This document shows positions 37,567-46,181 of a stretch of 64,000 bases of DNA, piece by piece. The DNA is from Hymenobacter sp. APR13 (GTDB lineage: Bacteria; Bacteroidota; Bacteroidia; Cytophagales; Hymenobacteraceae). The notes beneath the pieces are model-generated. The model saw only the letters and a program-made list of their open reading frames with translations, did no database searches and was not told the origin of the DNA. The number at the start of each line of letters is the position of its first letter. Within the stretch, counting starts at the first letter, position 1. The stretch lies in NCBI RefSeq assembly GCF_000737515.1, contig NZ_CP006587.1, positions 2,661,001 to 2,725,000 on the forward strand. Reading direction: 5' to 3'. A program made the position numbers and the translations under genes.

Positions 37567-39873
37567 ATGCACCTCTACTTTTTACGACTTTACCTGCTTG
37601 GGCTGGCGCTGCTGGCCCTGAGCAGCCGTCCGGCGTACGCGCAATCCAGCGCCCTGGCCACGTTGCGCGGCACCATCACCGATTCTCTTTCCGGACAGCC
37701 GCTACCGGGCACTGGCCTGCAGCTAACGGGCCCAGCCGGCACCACCGGCACAGCTACCGATGCTTTAGGCCATTTCCGGCTCGGCGGCCTGGCCGCCGGC
37801 ACCTACACGCTGCAAGCCACCGGCCTTGGCTACGGCACCCGCCGCCAGACGCTCACGCTGGCCGCCGGCGAAACCCAGACCCTCACGCTGGCCCTGCCTG
37901 CCGTGGCCCTCAATCTGCGCGAAGTAACCGTGGCTCAGCCCCGCGACCCCAACCAAAGCCTAGCCGCCATCACTCGCATCGACCAGGTGCTGCGGCCCGT
38001 GAATTCGGCGCAGGACCTGCTGCCGCTGGTGCCGGGCCTGGTGATTGCCCAGCACGCTGGCGGCGGCAAGGCCGAGCAGATCTTCATCCGCGGCTTCGAT
38101 GTTGACCACGGCACCGATTTCAACGTGAGCATCGATGGGTTGCCGGTGAACATGGTCAGCCACGCCCACGGCCAGGGCTACGCCGACATGCACTTTGTGA
38201 TACCCGAAACCGTAGACGCGCTGCGCGTGTACAAAGGGCCCTACACGGCCCGTTTCGGCGATTTTGCCACGGCCGGCTCCGGCGAGTTCAGCACCAAAAC
38301 CAGCCTGGAAAGCAGCCTGGCCAAAGTGGAAATCGGGCGGTTTGATACGCGCCGGGCGGTGGCTTTGCTGGATGTGCTGCCCGCCGGCAAGCACCTGCTC
38401 TCCAACCAGACCGAAAGCGCCTACCTGGCCTCCGAATACACCTTTACCAACGCCTATTTCGACAGCCCGCAGCACTTCCGGCGCTTCAACGGCCTGGGCA
38501 AATACACCGGCATTCTCTCCGACCGCACCTCGTTGATGCTGCTGGGCTCGCACTTCACCTCGCGCTGGGATGCCTCGGGGCAGGTGCCGGAGCGGGCCGT
38601 GCGCGACAGCCGGATTTCGCGCTTCGGCTCCATCGACGACACCGAGGGCGGCAGCACCAGCCGCACCAACGCCACGGCCGTGCTCACCACCGCCCTGCCC
38701 CACGACGCCGTGCTGCGCCAGCAGGCGTACTACTCGCGCTACGATTTCAACCTTTACTCAAACTTCACCTTCTTCCTCGAAAACCCCGACCAGGGCGACC
38801 AGATCCGGCAAACCGACGGCCGCAACATCTACGGCTACACCGGCACCTATGAGCACGCCGGCCAGCTGGGCCGCCGGGCCCTGCGCTCCACCTTCGGCCT
38901 CGGCACCCGCATCGACGACGTGGACGTGGCCCTGCGCAACTCCGTGAAGCGGCAGGTGACCGGGACCATCGTGGCCGGCCGGGTGTTCGAGCAGAACCTG
39001 AACGCCTACCTCGACGAGACGCTCACGCTCACCGAGCAGCTCACGCTCAACGCCGCGCTACGGGCCGACTACTTCGTATTTCGCTACCGCGATGCGCAGG
39101 ATACCGAAACCTCGGGCCGGGCCACCAAGGCGCGCATCAGCCCCAAGCTGAACATCTATTACGACCTCACGCCGAACACCCAGCTGTTTGTGCGCTCGGG
39201 CGTGGGCTTTCATTCCAACGATGCCCGCGCCGTAGTCGTGAACCGCAACGACTCGTTGCCAGCGCTGCCCCGCGCCATCGGCTACGAGGTGGGCAGCACC
39301 TTCAAGCCACTGCCGGCGCTGGTGGTGAATGCCGCCTTCTGGGTCCTGCACCTGCAGGACGAGTTGGTGTACGTCGGCGACGGCGGCTTCACGGAAAGCG
39401 CCGGCCGCACCCGCCGCTTCGGCGCCGATGTGGCGCTGCGCTACCAACTCAGCCGTGTGCTCTTTGCTGATGTAGACCTGAACTATGCCCACGGCCGGCT
39501 GGTAGGCGTGCCGAAAGGGGAGAATTACATTCCGCTGGCGCCCAGCTTCACCACCGTAGGCGGGCTCACGCTCAAGCAGCCGCGCGGTCTGAGCGCCAGC
39601 CTGCGCTACCGTCACCTCAACACCCGTCCGGCCAACGAAGCCAACACGGTGCAGGCGCAAGGCTACTTTCTGCTCGACGCCGTGGCCAGCTACGCCGTGG
39701 GCCGCTTCGTGCTCGGAGCTACCGCCGAAAACCTGCTGAACGTGGAGTGGAACCAGGCCCAGTTCGACACGCTGAGCCGCCTGCCCGGCGAGCCCGTCGA
39801 GGGCGTTTCGGAGCTACACTACACGCCCGGCACGCCGTTTTTCGTGAAAGGCAGCGTGAGCGTGCTGTTTTAG
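37567..39873 (+). CDS. TonB-dependent receptor
   Basis: A 768-residue outer-membrane receptor for energy-dependent uptake. The ATG at 37567 gives the signal peptide MHLYFLRLYLLGLALLALSS, cleaved after AYA. A carboxypeptidase-regulatory-like domain (LRGTITDSLSGQPLPGTGLQ, residues about 32-115) precedes a complete plug domain (QDLLPLVPGLVIAQHAGGGK, IFIRGFDVDHGTDFNVSIDG, LPVNMVSHAHGQGYADMHF) and a 22-strand-type barrel ending in an aromatic residue (SVSVLF). The histidines in MVSHAHGQGYADMHF are unusual and could coordinate a metal. It closes the DUF4331-TPR-HupE cluster. Confidence 0.92.
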   Translation: MHLYFLRLYLLGLALLALSSRPAYAQSSALATLRGTITDSLSGQPLPGTGLQLTGPAGTTGTATDALGHFRLGGLAAGTYTLQATGLGYGTRRQTLTLAAGETQTLTLALPAVALNLREVTVAQPRDPNQSLAAITRIDQVLRPVNSAQDLLPLVPGLVIAQHAGGGKAEQIFIRGFDVDHGTDFNVSIDGLPVNMVSHAHGQGYADMHFVIPETVDALRVYKGPYTARFGDFATAGSGEFSTKTSLESSLAKVEIGRFDTRRAVALLDVLPAGKHLLSNQTESAYLASEYTFTNAYFDSPQHFRRFNGLGKYTGILSDRTSLMLLGSHFTSRWDASGQVPERAVRDSRISRFGSIDDTEGGSTSRTNATAVLTTALPHDAVLRQQAYYSRYDFNLYSNFTFFLENPDQGDQIRQTDGRNIYGYTGTYEHAGQLGRRALRSTFGLGTRIDDVDVALRNSVKRQVTGTIVAGRVFEQNLNAYLDETLTLTEQLTLNAALRADYFVFRYRDAQDTETSGRATKARISPKLNIYYDLTPNTQLFVRSGVGFHSNDARAVVVNRNDSLPALPRAIGYEVGSTFKPLPALVVNAAFWVLHLQDELVYVGDGGFTESAGRTRRFGADVALRYQLSRVLFADVDLNYAHGRLVGVPKGENYIPLAPSFTTVGGLTLKQPRGLSASLRYRHLNTRPANEANTVQAQGYFLLDAVASYAVGRFVLGATAENLLNVEWNQAQFDTLSRLPGEPVEGVSELHYTPGTPFFVKGSVSVLF

Positions 39874-39957
39874 GGCCGCCTTAAGCAGCCCGTTCCGATG
39901 CCGCGGGTGCTAGAGCAGAAAGGCTGCTATTCTTTCCCAACCGTCAATGTTTTCGCT

Positions 39958-40170
39958 ATGTATTCTTTCAGTAAAGCTGTGGCTTCTGCCGACGCTGTTT
40001 CGGCTGTTTTTTCTTCGCATTCTTCTTCCCCTTTGGTGGCGGTTGCCGCGCCCAAAGTTCCGCCCTTGCCTGGCTGGCCGCCTCAGCGGATGGTCCCGGA
40101 AATGGCGAGCCATACCCAGGGCCGCCTTCGGGCGCGCTCAGTGCCCTACCGGTCGGGTAAGCGCTGGTAG
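39958..40170 (+). CDS. Possible small hypothetical protein
   Basis: A 70-residue reading frame (MYSFSKAVASADAVSAVFSS at the start, ending PYRSGKRW) in an otherwise empty gap of 417 bases. It resembles nothing I know. Its only support is position: it ends 13 bases before a very strong terminator hairpin. It may be chance, or the remnant of a larger gene. Confidence 0.3.
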   Translation: MYSFSKAVASADAVSAVFSSHSSSPLVAVAAPKVPPLPGWPPQRMVPEMASHTQGRLRARSVPYRSGKRW

Positions 40171-40183
40171 GTCTGTGCTGATA

Positions 40184-40222
40184 GCAAAAAGCCTCTTCTG
40201 GATTCCAGAAGAGGCTTTTTGC
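40184..40222 (+). terminator. Strong bidirectional terminator
   Basis: An 18-bp perfect stem (40184-40201 with 40205-40222) with a 3-base loop and A- and T-runs on the two sides. It separates the TonB receptor region from the L,D-transpeptidase gene. Confidence 0.92.
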
Positions 40223-40290
40223 TGCTTTAAAGACGGTTTATTTTTCTTCAGGCCTTTCCTCAGCTGCTGTAGTGTGCCTACCTTGCCGAC

Positions 40291-41151
40291 ATGCGTACGG
40301 AGCCTGGATTTTGGGGGAAGAAGTGGCGGCAGCTAGCCGTAGCAGCAGTGGGGTTGGGGCTGGCCGGCTGCAACGTGTCGGCCTCCGAAAACAACGCTGC
40401 CGCGCCGAATGCCAGCCAGTTGGGGCCAGCTCCCACCGATACGGCTGCCCCCACAGCTACCCCGCTGCCCGATTCGCTGGCCCTCACGCCCGTGGCGCCG
40501 CTGCCCGCCCTGCCCGATTCGGTGCGCCAGGCGGTGCGGCTGCTGCACAAGCAGCTAGGCCCCGAGGCCGCCGCGCTGCGGCCCGAAGTGATGGAACGCG
40601 CCTGCGTCGGCTACCTCGCGCTGCGCCACGAGGGCCGCATCCAGCAGGGCGGCGTGCTGGCCGTGGCCGACATGGATTTGCCTTCTTCGGAAAAGCGCCT
40701 GTGGGTGCTGGATCTGCGCCGCGGGCAGGTGCTGCACCACAGCCACGTCGCGCACGGCCGGGGCTCGGGCAAGCTGCGGGCCCGGCGTTTCTCCAACACC
40801 ATCAAGTCGGCGTGCACGGCGCTGGGCTTCTACCGCACCCAGGATACCTACGGCGGCAAGCACGGCCTCTCGCGCCGCCTGCGCGGCCTCGACGCGCGCC
40901 AGAACGACAACGCCTTGCGCCGCTACGTCGTCCTCCACGCCGCCGACTACGTCAGCCGCCAGCATCTGCAGCGCCACGGCCAGGCCGGCTACAGCCGCGG
41001 CTGCCCCGCTCTGCCTCCGGATCAGTACCGCGCCATCATCAACAGCATGCCGGAAGGCGCCTGCCTGCTGCTGGCCGGCCCCGGCCTGGAATCGAAGTGG
41101 CTGGACGGTGCCGCTGCCGCCCGGCAGCTGGCGACGCGGGGCTGGCGGTAG
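40291..41151 (+). CDS. YkuD_2-type L,D-transpeptidase-like lipoprotein
   Basis: A 286-residue lipoprotein: the lipobox LAGC places the lipidated Cys at residue 27. A Pro/Thr-rich linker (about 30-70) leads to the murein L,D-transpeptidase catalytic domain of the YkuD_2 type. The conserved blocks are SSEKRLWVLDLRRGQVLHHS, VAHGRGSG, FSNTIKSACTALGFYRTQDT, GGKHGLSRRLRGL, the His in YVVLHAADYVS and the catalytic Cys in YSRGCPALP. It should modify or cross-link peptidoglycan in the periplasm. A paralogue lies at 44059-44892. Confidence 0.9.
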   Translation: MRTEPGFWGKKWRQLAVAAVGLGLAGCNVSASENNAAAPNASQLGPAPTDTAAPTATPLPDSLALTPVAPLPALPDSVRQAVRLLHKQLGPEAAALRPEVMERACVGYLALRHEGRIQQGGVLAVADMDLPSSEKRLWVLDLRRGQVLHHSHVAHGRGSGKLRARRFSNTIKSACTALGFYRTQDTYGGKHGLSRRLRGLDARQNDNALRRYVVLHAADYVSRQHLQRHGQAGYSRGCPALPPDQYRAIINSMPEGACLLLAGPGLESKWLDGAAAARQLATRGWR

Positions 41152-41172
41152 GGCATGCCCTGTGCTGGGGCC

Positions 41173-41270
41173 AGAAGATGTAACGCGAAGTTCCACTTCG
41201 CGACACCTGGCGAAACCAAGTGCTACTTGTTCTGGCGCTCCGCGAAGTACAACTTCGCGTTACATCTTCT
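41173..41270 (+). repeat. Family 3 palindromic repeat
   Basis: 30-base arms (41173-41202 and 41241-41270) are inverted copies with two mismatches; each arm is itself a small palindrome around CGCGAAGTTCCACTTCGCG. Smaller relatives occur nested inside the repeat at 59206-59430. Confidence 0.9.
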
Positions 41271-41296
41271 TGCTTCAATGTAAAACCGTACAGCAT

Positions 41297-41333
41297 AAAA
41301 AAGCGCCTCCGAAAATTCCGGAGGCGCTTTTTT
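41297..41333. terminator. Bidirectional terminator between convergent genes
   Basis: A perfect 15-bp stem (41297-41311 with 41319-41333) with A-run and T-run ends. It can serve both the L,D-transpeptidase gene and the minus-strand amylase gene. Confidence 0.93.
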
Positions 41334-41351
41334 AAAACACTAAGCCTGTTT

Positions 41352-43724
41352 TTATTGCACCGCAACTTTGCGGCTCAGGCCCAGTTCCGGCACGTTCAGC
41401 TGGTAGACACCGGCCGGCAATGCTCGCTCGATGCGCAGGCGCTGCTCCGTGGAGCCGGGGTAGAGGCGCACTTTCTGCTCGTGCACGAGGCGGCCCATGA
41501 GGTCGGTCAGGCGCAGCGTAGCCGTCACGTCCGTCGGCGACTGCAGCACCACGTCGATGCGGTTGGCGGCGGTGGGGTTGGGGTACACCGTCAGGTCGGC
41601 GCCGGCCAGCGGCGTGCGGGCGTTGGCCGTGGCCAGTACGCCGGTTTCGCGCAGAGCCGTGGTGCTCAGCACGGCCGGGGCGGTGTAGGTGGCCTTGATG
41701 AAGGCGCGCTGGGCCGGGTTGGCCGTAGAGGCGTTTTTGGCGCGCAGCGTCAGCCAGCCGGTGGCCGTGGGCGTGTAGGTGCCCGTGAGGGTGCCGGTGC
41801 CGGTTTTGCTGCTCACGATGGTGCTCGTGCCGCTCACTAGCTCCACTGCCAGGCTACGCGTAGCATCCGTGGGGAACAGCGTGTAGGTGACGGTTTTGCC
41901 TGATTGCACGTAAATGCGGCCCGCCGTGCGGTACGCCGTGGACGAAGCCGGCAGCTGTCCGCCCTGCCGCAGGGAGCGGCTGTCACTGTCGCCCAGGTCG
42001 TCGGCCAGCTCCCATTCCTGGGTGGTAGCCATGGCGGCGCGCACGTAGTTGGTGTTGATGCCCACGGGCGCCCACACCGAGTAGCCGCGGCGGCCGCCAG
42101 TGGCTGTGCCGTTGCAAGGCGGCGTGTTGATGCTCACCGTCTGCGAGCCGCTTACCGTGACGGTAGCCGTGCCGTTGGCGCCGGAGTAGTCCTTGAGCAC
42201 GGTACCGGGCGCGAAATCACACGAAACCGTGCTGTTCTGCCAGGTCGAGAAGTTGTCGTTGATGCCGATGATGGCCTTGGTGCTCCGCTCGATGACGAGG
42301 TGGTCCTGGGCCTGCCAGCGCACTTTGTAAGCGCCGTCCTTAAAGCGCAGGTTCTGGTGGCACCAGATTAAGTTTTCGATGTCGGAGCGCTGGGGCAGGT
42401 CCACGGTGCTGGTGGGCTGGTGCGAGTAGCGCTTACCAGTACTGCCGATGTTGAACAGGTCCTCGAAGAAGATCTGCGGCGAGCCATCCACGGCCAGCGC
42501 GGCGGCGTAGGCGGCCGACAGGCGCGGGTCGAACGGGTCGATGTGCGGGGCCAGCTCCGAGCCGGTGTTCCAGCCGGTATAGTTGCCGGTGGCACTCACC
42601 TGGGGCCGGAACGTGTCGTGGTTGTTCACAAACGGTACTGTGCGGTGCACATACTGCCCGTTGATCTGCACCACCCGCGTGCCCTGCTGGTAATTCGGCA
42701 ACGAGCCGATGTCGAAGTTGCCGCCCCCGCTCACAATGCTGTACAGCGCGTTGCGCAGCGAGAAATCGAAGGTGCCGGCGCGGTTCTGCACGCCCGCCAC
42801 CCAGCTGTCCATCTGGCCGCTGCCGCCCACCCATTCGCCCACGGCGTACATGGTTGCGCCGCCGTTGGCCCAGCCGGCGTTGCTTTGCATGTTGTAGAGG
42901 AAATCCTCCATGGCAAACTCCGGGAAGTGCTTCACGGCATCCAGGCGCACACCATCAAAGCCTTCCTGCTTTTTGTACCACACCAGCCAGTTGCGCTGGT
43001 TGGTGCGCATGTAGTCGGCACCTTGGGCCGGGTTGAAGGTGGCGTTGGAGCTCTGACCGTAGGAGCCGCTGTAGTAGCTGATATCGGGCCCGAACAGAAT
43101 CTGGTTCTGGTCGCCGGAGGTGGAGTTGTTGCCGGGGTTGGGGTTGAAGTTCTGCCAGTTTTTGGGGAAGCGGCCGTTGCGGGCCAAGTAGTTGGCAGCC
43201 GTTTCGTCGGTGGCGGGCTTGCTGTAGCTCACGTACCGGAAGTTCTTGTACTTGCTGGTCGAGCCGTCTTCCCAGGCGGCCGGGTCCTGGCCACCGCCGC
43301 CGGTCTGGGAGCCGGCGCCGTCGTTGTGGTTGAGCACGATGTCCTGCACCACCTCGATGCCGTTGGCGTGCAGCACGGCCACGGCGCGCAGCAGCTCATC
43401 CTTGTTGCCCATGCGGGTGGCCGTGAAGCCTTTCTGGTACTTGTCGCCCAGGTCGTAGTTGTCGAAGGGCGAGTAGCCGTTGCCCTGGTTGCCGTTTTTG
43501 ATGGTGGGCGGGAGCCACACGGCATCAATGCCCATGGCTTTCAGGCGCGGGGCCAGCAGGGCAATGTAGTTGGCCCAGCCGTTGGGGTAGTTGGTGTTCC
43601 AGTAGTCCCACCAGTAGCCCTGCAGGACCACTTTCTGGGCTTTAGCGGGTTGGCCACTCAGCACTAATAAGGCAGCGGCGGCCAGGGTGAGCTTGCGCCA
43701 CCAGGCATTTGTACAATTGAGCAT
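41352..43724 (-). CDS. Secreted GH13 alpha-amylase with type IX sorting domain
   Basis: A 790-residue starch-degrading enzyme. The signal peptide ends at AKA (residue 29). The GH13 barrel has QGYWWDYW, the calcium-region DIVLNHNDG, nucleophile Asp262 in GVRLDAVKHF, acid/base Glu297 in YAVGEWVG and Asp370 in FVNNHDTF, the pattern of liquefying-type alpha-amylases. Domain C ends near residue 540 (VSGSQTVSI). A beta-rich domain of about 120 residues follows (VQSGKTVTYTLFP to GWLTLRAKN), then a T9SS sorting domain (VYPNPTAANRIDVVLQ, LPAGVYQLNV). It should act outside the cell or on the surface. Confidence 0.95.
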   Translation of the reverse strand: MLNCTNAWWRKLTLAAAALLVLSGQPAKAQKVVLQGYWWDYWNTNYPNGWANYIALLAPRLKAMGIDAVWLPPTIKNGNQGNGYSPFDNYDLGDKYQKGFTATRMGNKDELLRAVAVLHANGIEVVQDIVLNHNDGAGSQTGGGGQDPAAWEDGSTSKYKNFRYVSYSKPATDETAANYLARNGRFPKNWQNFNPNPGNNSTSGDQNQILFGPDISYYSGSYGQSSNATFNPAQGADYMRTNQRNWLVWYKKQEGFDGVRLDAVKHFPEFAMEDFLYNMQSNAGWANGGATMYAVGEWVGGSGQMDSWVAGVQNRAGTFDFSLRNALYSIVSGGGNFDIGSLPNYQQGTRVVQINGQYVHRTVPFVNNHDTFRPQVSATGNYTGWNTGSELAPHIDPFDPRLSAAYAAALAVDGSPQIFFEDLFNIGSTGKRYSHQPTSTVDLPQRSDIENLIWCHQNLRFKDGAYKVRWQAQDHLVIERSTKAIIGINDNFSTWQNSTVSCDFAPGTVLKDYSGANGTATVTVSGSQTVSINTPPCNGTATGGRRGYSVWAPVGINTNYVRAAMATTQEWELADDLGDSDSRSLRQGGQLPASSTAYRTAGRIYVQSGKTVTYTLFPTDATRSLAVELVSGTSTIVSSKTGTGTLTGTYTPTATGWLTLRAKNASTANPAQRAFIKATYTAPAVLSTTALRETGVLATANARTPLAGADLTVYPNPTAANRIDVVLQSPTDVTATLRLTDLMGRLVHEQKVRLYPGSTEQRLRIERALPAGVYQLNVPELGLSRKVAVQ

Positions 43725-44058
43725 ATGGGTTTGGGGAATTGGTTGGTGATGCGGGTCGGAAGCGGCGAAAATTCGCCCATGTCGGCGTTATTTGAAAAAG
43801 CCGGGCTTTAAAATAAATGATAAAATTCCGTTGTTAGGTCGTTAGCCAAAATATTGATAGCGCCGCTGTTGTCACGTTGCTCCACCACCCTGCTGGCGGC
43901 CATCGGGAATTAATCGTACTAGCGCTATGTTGTGTCTATTCCGGTGTCAATGGCGGCAGTGCAGTCATCCGGCGCCGGGCTATTTGCGTATAGCCCTAAC
44001 AGGATGTCTTTCTGAGCACGAAGGGCATCTTTTCTACAACCGAAACCGAAGTGTGTCG
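43725..44058. other. Divergent intergenic region
   Basis: About 334 bases between the amylase gene and the second transpeptidase gene. It is less GC-rich than its surroundings. A reading frame continues upstream of the transpeptidase start at 44059 to 43927 but does not look like coding sequence. I see no convincing TAnnTTTG element or operator. Confidence 0.5.
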
Positions 44059-44892
44059 ATGGAAAATCAGAGTGTAGTTCGTCGTCAGCGGCTGAAGCGC
44101 CGGGCCCGCCGGGTGGCGCGCCGGGTACTACCGTTCGTGGCTGCCCTGTTCATGGCTACTCCACTGGCTGGCCCGGTAATGGGCAGCGCCAACAAGGTAA
44201 AAGCCCAGGGGATGGAAGCGAAGCTGCCATCAGCCAAAAGCCTGCAGACCGCTTTCTTCAACCAGCGCCTGCACGACCTGTACCGCGACCTGAATGTGGA
44301 AAGCCAGGGTCTGCGCTACAACGTGTTCGAGAAAGCCATGACCGGCTACCTCAACCTGCAGCACAACGGCCAACTCTCCGACGACAAGCAGTTGCTGACG
44401 GTAGTGGACTTCGAGCTGCCCAGCACCGAAAAGCGCCTTTGGGTGCTCGATCTGGAAGCCAAGCAGGTGAAATTCCACACGCTGGTAGCGCACGGCCACA
44501 ACTCCGGCGAGAACATGGCGACCAACTTCTCCAACGAGAATGAGTCAAACATGAGCAGCCTGGGCTTCTATGTGACTGAAGGCGAGTACATCGGCAAGCA
44601 CGGCCGCAGCCTCAAGCTGCAGGGCCTCGATGAAGGCTACAACACCAACGCCCTGGCCCGCTCCGTGGTGATGCACGGCGCCGACTACGTGAGCGAGGAC
44701 TTCATCCGGCAATATGGCCGCCTGGGCCGCAGCCTCGGCTGCCCCGCCCTGCCGATGGACCAGAAAGACGAAATTATTGAAGCCGTTAATGGCCGGACTT
44801 GCCTGTTTCTCAACGGCCCCGACCAGTCGTACTCCTCGAAATACCTGAACGAGGATGTGGCGATGAACGCCTTGTTGTCGGCCAATAGCTAA
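44059..44892 (+). CDS. YkuD_2-type L,D-transpeptidase-like protein
   Basis: A 277-residue paralogue of the protein at 40291. The ATG at 44059 gives a very basic N-terminus (RRQRLKRRARRVARR) followed by a hydrophobic stretch (VLPFVAALFMATPLAGPVMG), so a signal peptide or anchor; the RRxRLK sequence only partly resembles a twin-arginine signal and there is no lipobox. The catalytic domain matches its paralogue block by block: STEKRLWVLDLEAKQVKFHT, VAHGHNSGENMATNFSNEN, YIGKHGRSLKLQGLDEG, the His in SVVMHGADYVS and Cys in RSLGCPALP. A strong terminator follows. Confidence 0.9.
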   Translation: MENQSVVRRQRLKRRARRVARRVLPFVAALFMATPLAGPVMGSANKVKAQGMEAKLPSAKSLQTAFFNQRLHDLYRDLNVESQGLRYNVFEKAMTGYLNLQHNGQLSDDKQLLTVVDFELPSTEKRLWVLDLEAKQVKFHTLVAHGHNSGENMATNFSNENESNMSSLGFYVTEGEYIGKHGRSLKLQGLDEGYNTNALARSVVMHGADYVSEDFIRQYGRLGRSLGCPALPMDQKDEIIEAVNGRTCLFLNGPDQSYSSKYLNEDVAMNALLSANS

Positions 44893-44907
44893 GCCATAAC
44901 GATGCTC

Positions 44908-44950
44908 AACAAAAAGCCCCGCTGACATTGCGTCAGCGGGGCTTTTTGTT
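44908..44950. terminator. Bidirectional terminator between convergent genes
   Basis: A perfect 19-bp stem (44908-44926 with 44932-44950) with a 5-base loop and terminal A- and T-runs. It serves the transpeptidase gene and the minus-strand Ldh-family gene. Confidence 0.95.
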
Positions 44951-44974
44951 GTATGAGCAACGCCAAAACGGCGT

Positions 44975-46042
44975 TTATAGCTTCACGCCGAACTTGCTAC
45001 CCACCGTTTCCAAGTCCCGGATAACGGGCTCCAGCAGCGGAATGCCTTCCAGCAGCCGTACAGCCGACGTTTCACGTTCCGGGTCGCCGGGGATGAGCAC
45101 GTGCCGGCTTTCCACGGCCTGCGCCTGGCGGAAGGTGGTAATCCAGTTGTCCATGTGGGTCTTGAACTCGTCGGCGGGGCGGAAGGCATCCACGCGCATT
45201 GCCCCGAAGAAGTGGCCCAGGCCCTGGCCCACGGGGTTGGCTGAGGGCTGCAGAAACGCCACGAACGGCGGCACCCAGGGCCCGTAGTTAGCCCCGCTCA
45301 GTACGGCCGAGAAAATATCGACCACCGCGCCCAGGCCGTAGCCTTTGTGCGAGCCGGTCGTGCCACCCAGCGGCAGCAAGGCCCCGCCGTTCTTCACGGC
45401 GTTGGCATCGGTGGAACCCACGCCGGCCGCATCCTGGGCCCAGCCATCCGGAATGGGCAGGTTTTTGCGCTGCGCGATTTCCAGCTTGCCGTTGGCGGCC
45501 GTGGTGGTGGCCATGTCCAGCACGAAATCGGGCTGCTCGCCGGCGGGCACGGCTACGGCAATGGGGTTGGTGCCTAGCAGCCGCTCCAGCGAGTAGGTGG
45601 GCGCCACCAGCGGCGAGGCGTTGGTCATAGCCACCCCAATCATGTCGTGGGCCAGCGCCAGCATGGCGTGGTAGCCGGCAATGCCGAAGTGGTTGGAGTT
45701 CTTCACCGACACCCAGCCGGTGCCCACCTGCCGGGCCTTGTCCATGGCTACCTGCATGGCGCGCGGCCCCACTACCAAGCCCAGGCCTCCGTCGCCGTCC
45801 ACCACGGCCGTGCTGGGCGTTTCGTAGGTGACGCCCACGCGGGGCGTGGCGTTGATGCGGCCGGCTTCCCAGAGGCGCACGTAGCCGATGAGCCGGGCCA
45901 CCCCGTGCGAGTCTACGCCGCGCAGATCAGCGGAGAGCAGGGTTTCGGTGGCCAGGGTGGCGTCGGCGTCGGGGCAGCCCATACCGCTGAAAACGGCCTC
46001 GGCAAACGTGAAGAGCTGGTTGTAGGAGAGGGTAGTAGTCAT
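44975..46042 (-). CDS. Ldh-family (malate/L-lactate type) oxidoreductase
   Basis: A 355-residue NAD(P)-dependent 2-hydroxyacid dehydrogenase of the Ldh/MDH type II family, which is unrelated to Rossmann-fold lactate dehydrogenases. ADLRGVDSHGVARLIGYVRL (about residues 38-57) carries the catalytic His, VSVKNSNHFGIAGYHAMLAL and GTNPIAVAVPAG are typical, as is GSHKGYGLGAVVDIFSAVLS. Family members reduce pyruvate, oxaloacetate, ureidoglycolate or imines; the exact substrate cannot be read here. It is a single gene; the next one on the same strand lies 139 bases upstream. Confidence 0.9.
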   Translation of the reverse strand: MTTTLSYNQLFTFAEAVFSGMGCPDADATLATETLLSADLRGVDSHGVARLIGYVRLWEAGRINATPRVGVTYETPSTAVVDGDGGLGLVVGPRAMQVAMDKARQVGTGWVSVKNSNHFGIAGYHAMLALAHDMIGVAMTNASPLVAPTYSLERLLGTNPIAVAVPAGEQPDFVLDMATTTAANGKLEIAQRKNLPIPDGWAQDAAGVGSTDANAVKNGGALLPLGGTTGSHKGYGLGAVVDIFSAVLSGANYGPWVPPFVAFLQPSANPVGQGLGHFFGAMRVDAFRPADEFKTHMDNWITTFRQAQAVESRHVLIPGDPERETSAVRLLEGIPLLEPVIRDLETVGSKFGVKL

Positions 46043-46181
46043 TAGCAGAAGGGCGGCCCGTATGGCCCAGGGCGGAAGCCATGGGCTACGGAGTGGGGCA
46101 GATAAGCGTAGTTGGGGAAGAGAACCTCACTAGCCCAGGGCTTCAGCCCTGGGGCACGGCGCGCGGCTGGAACGGCCCGCG

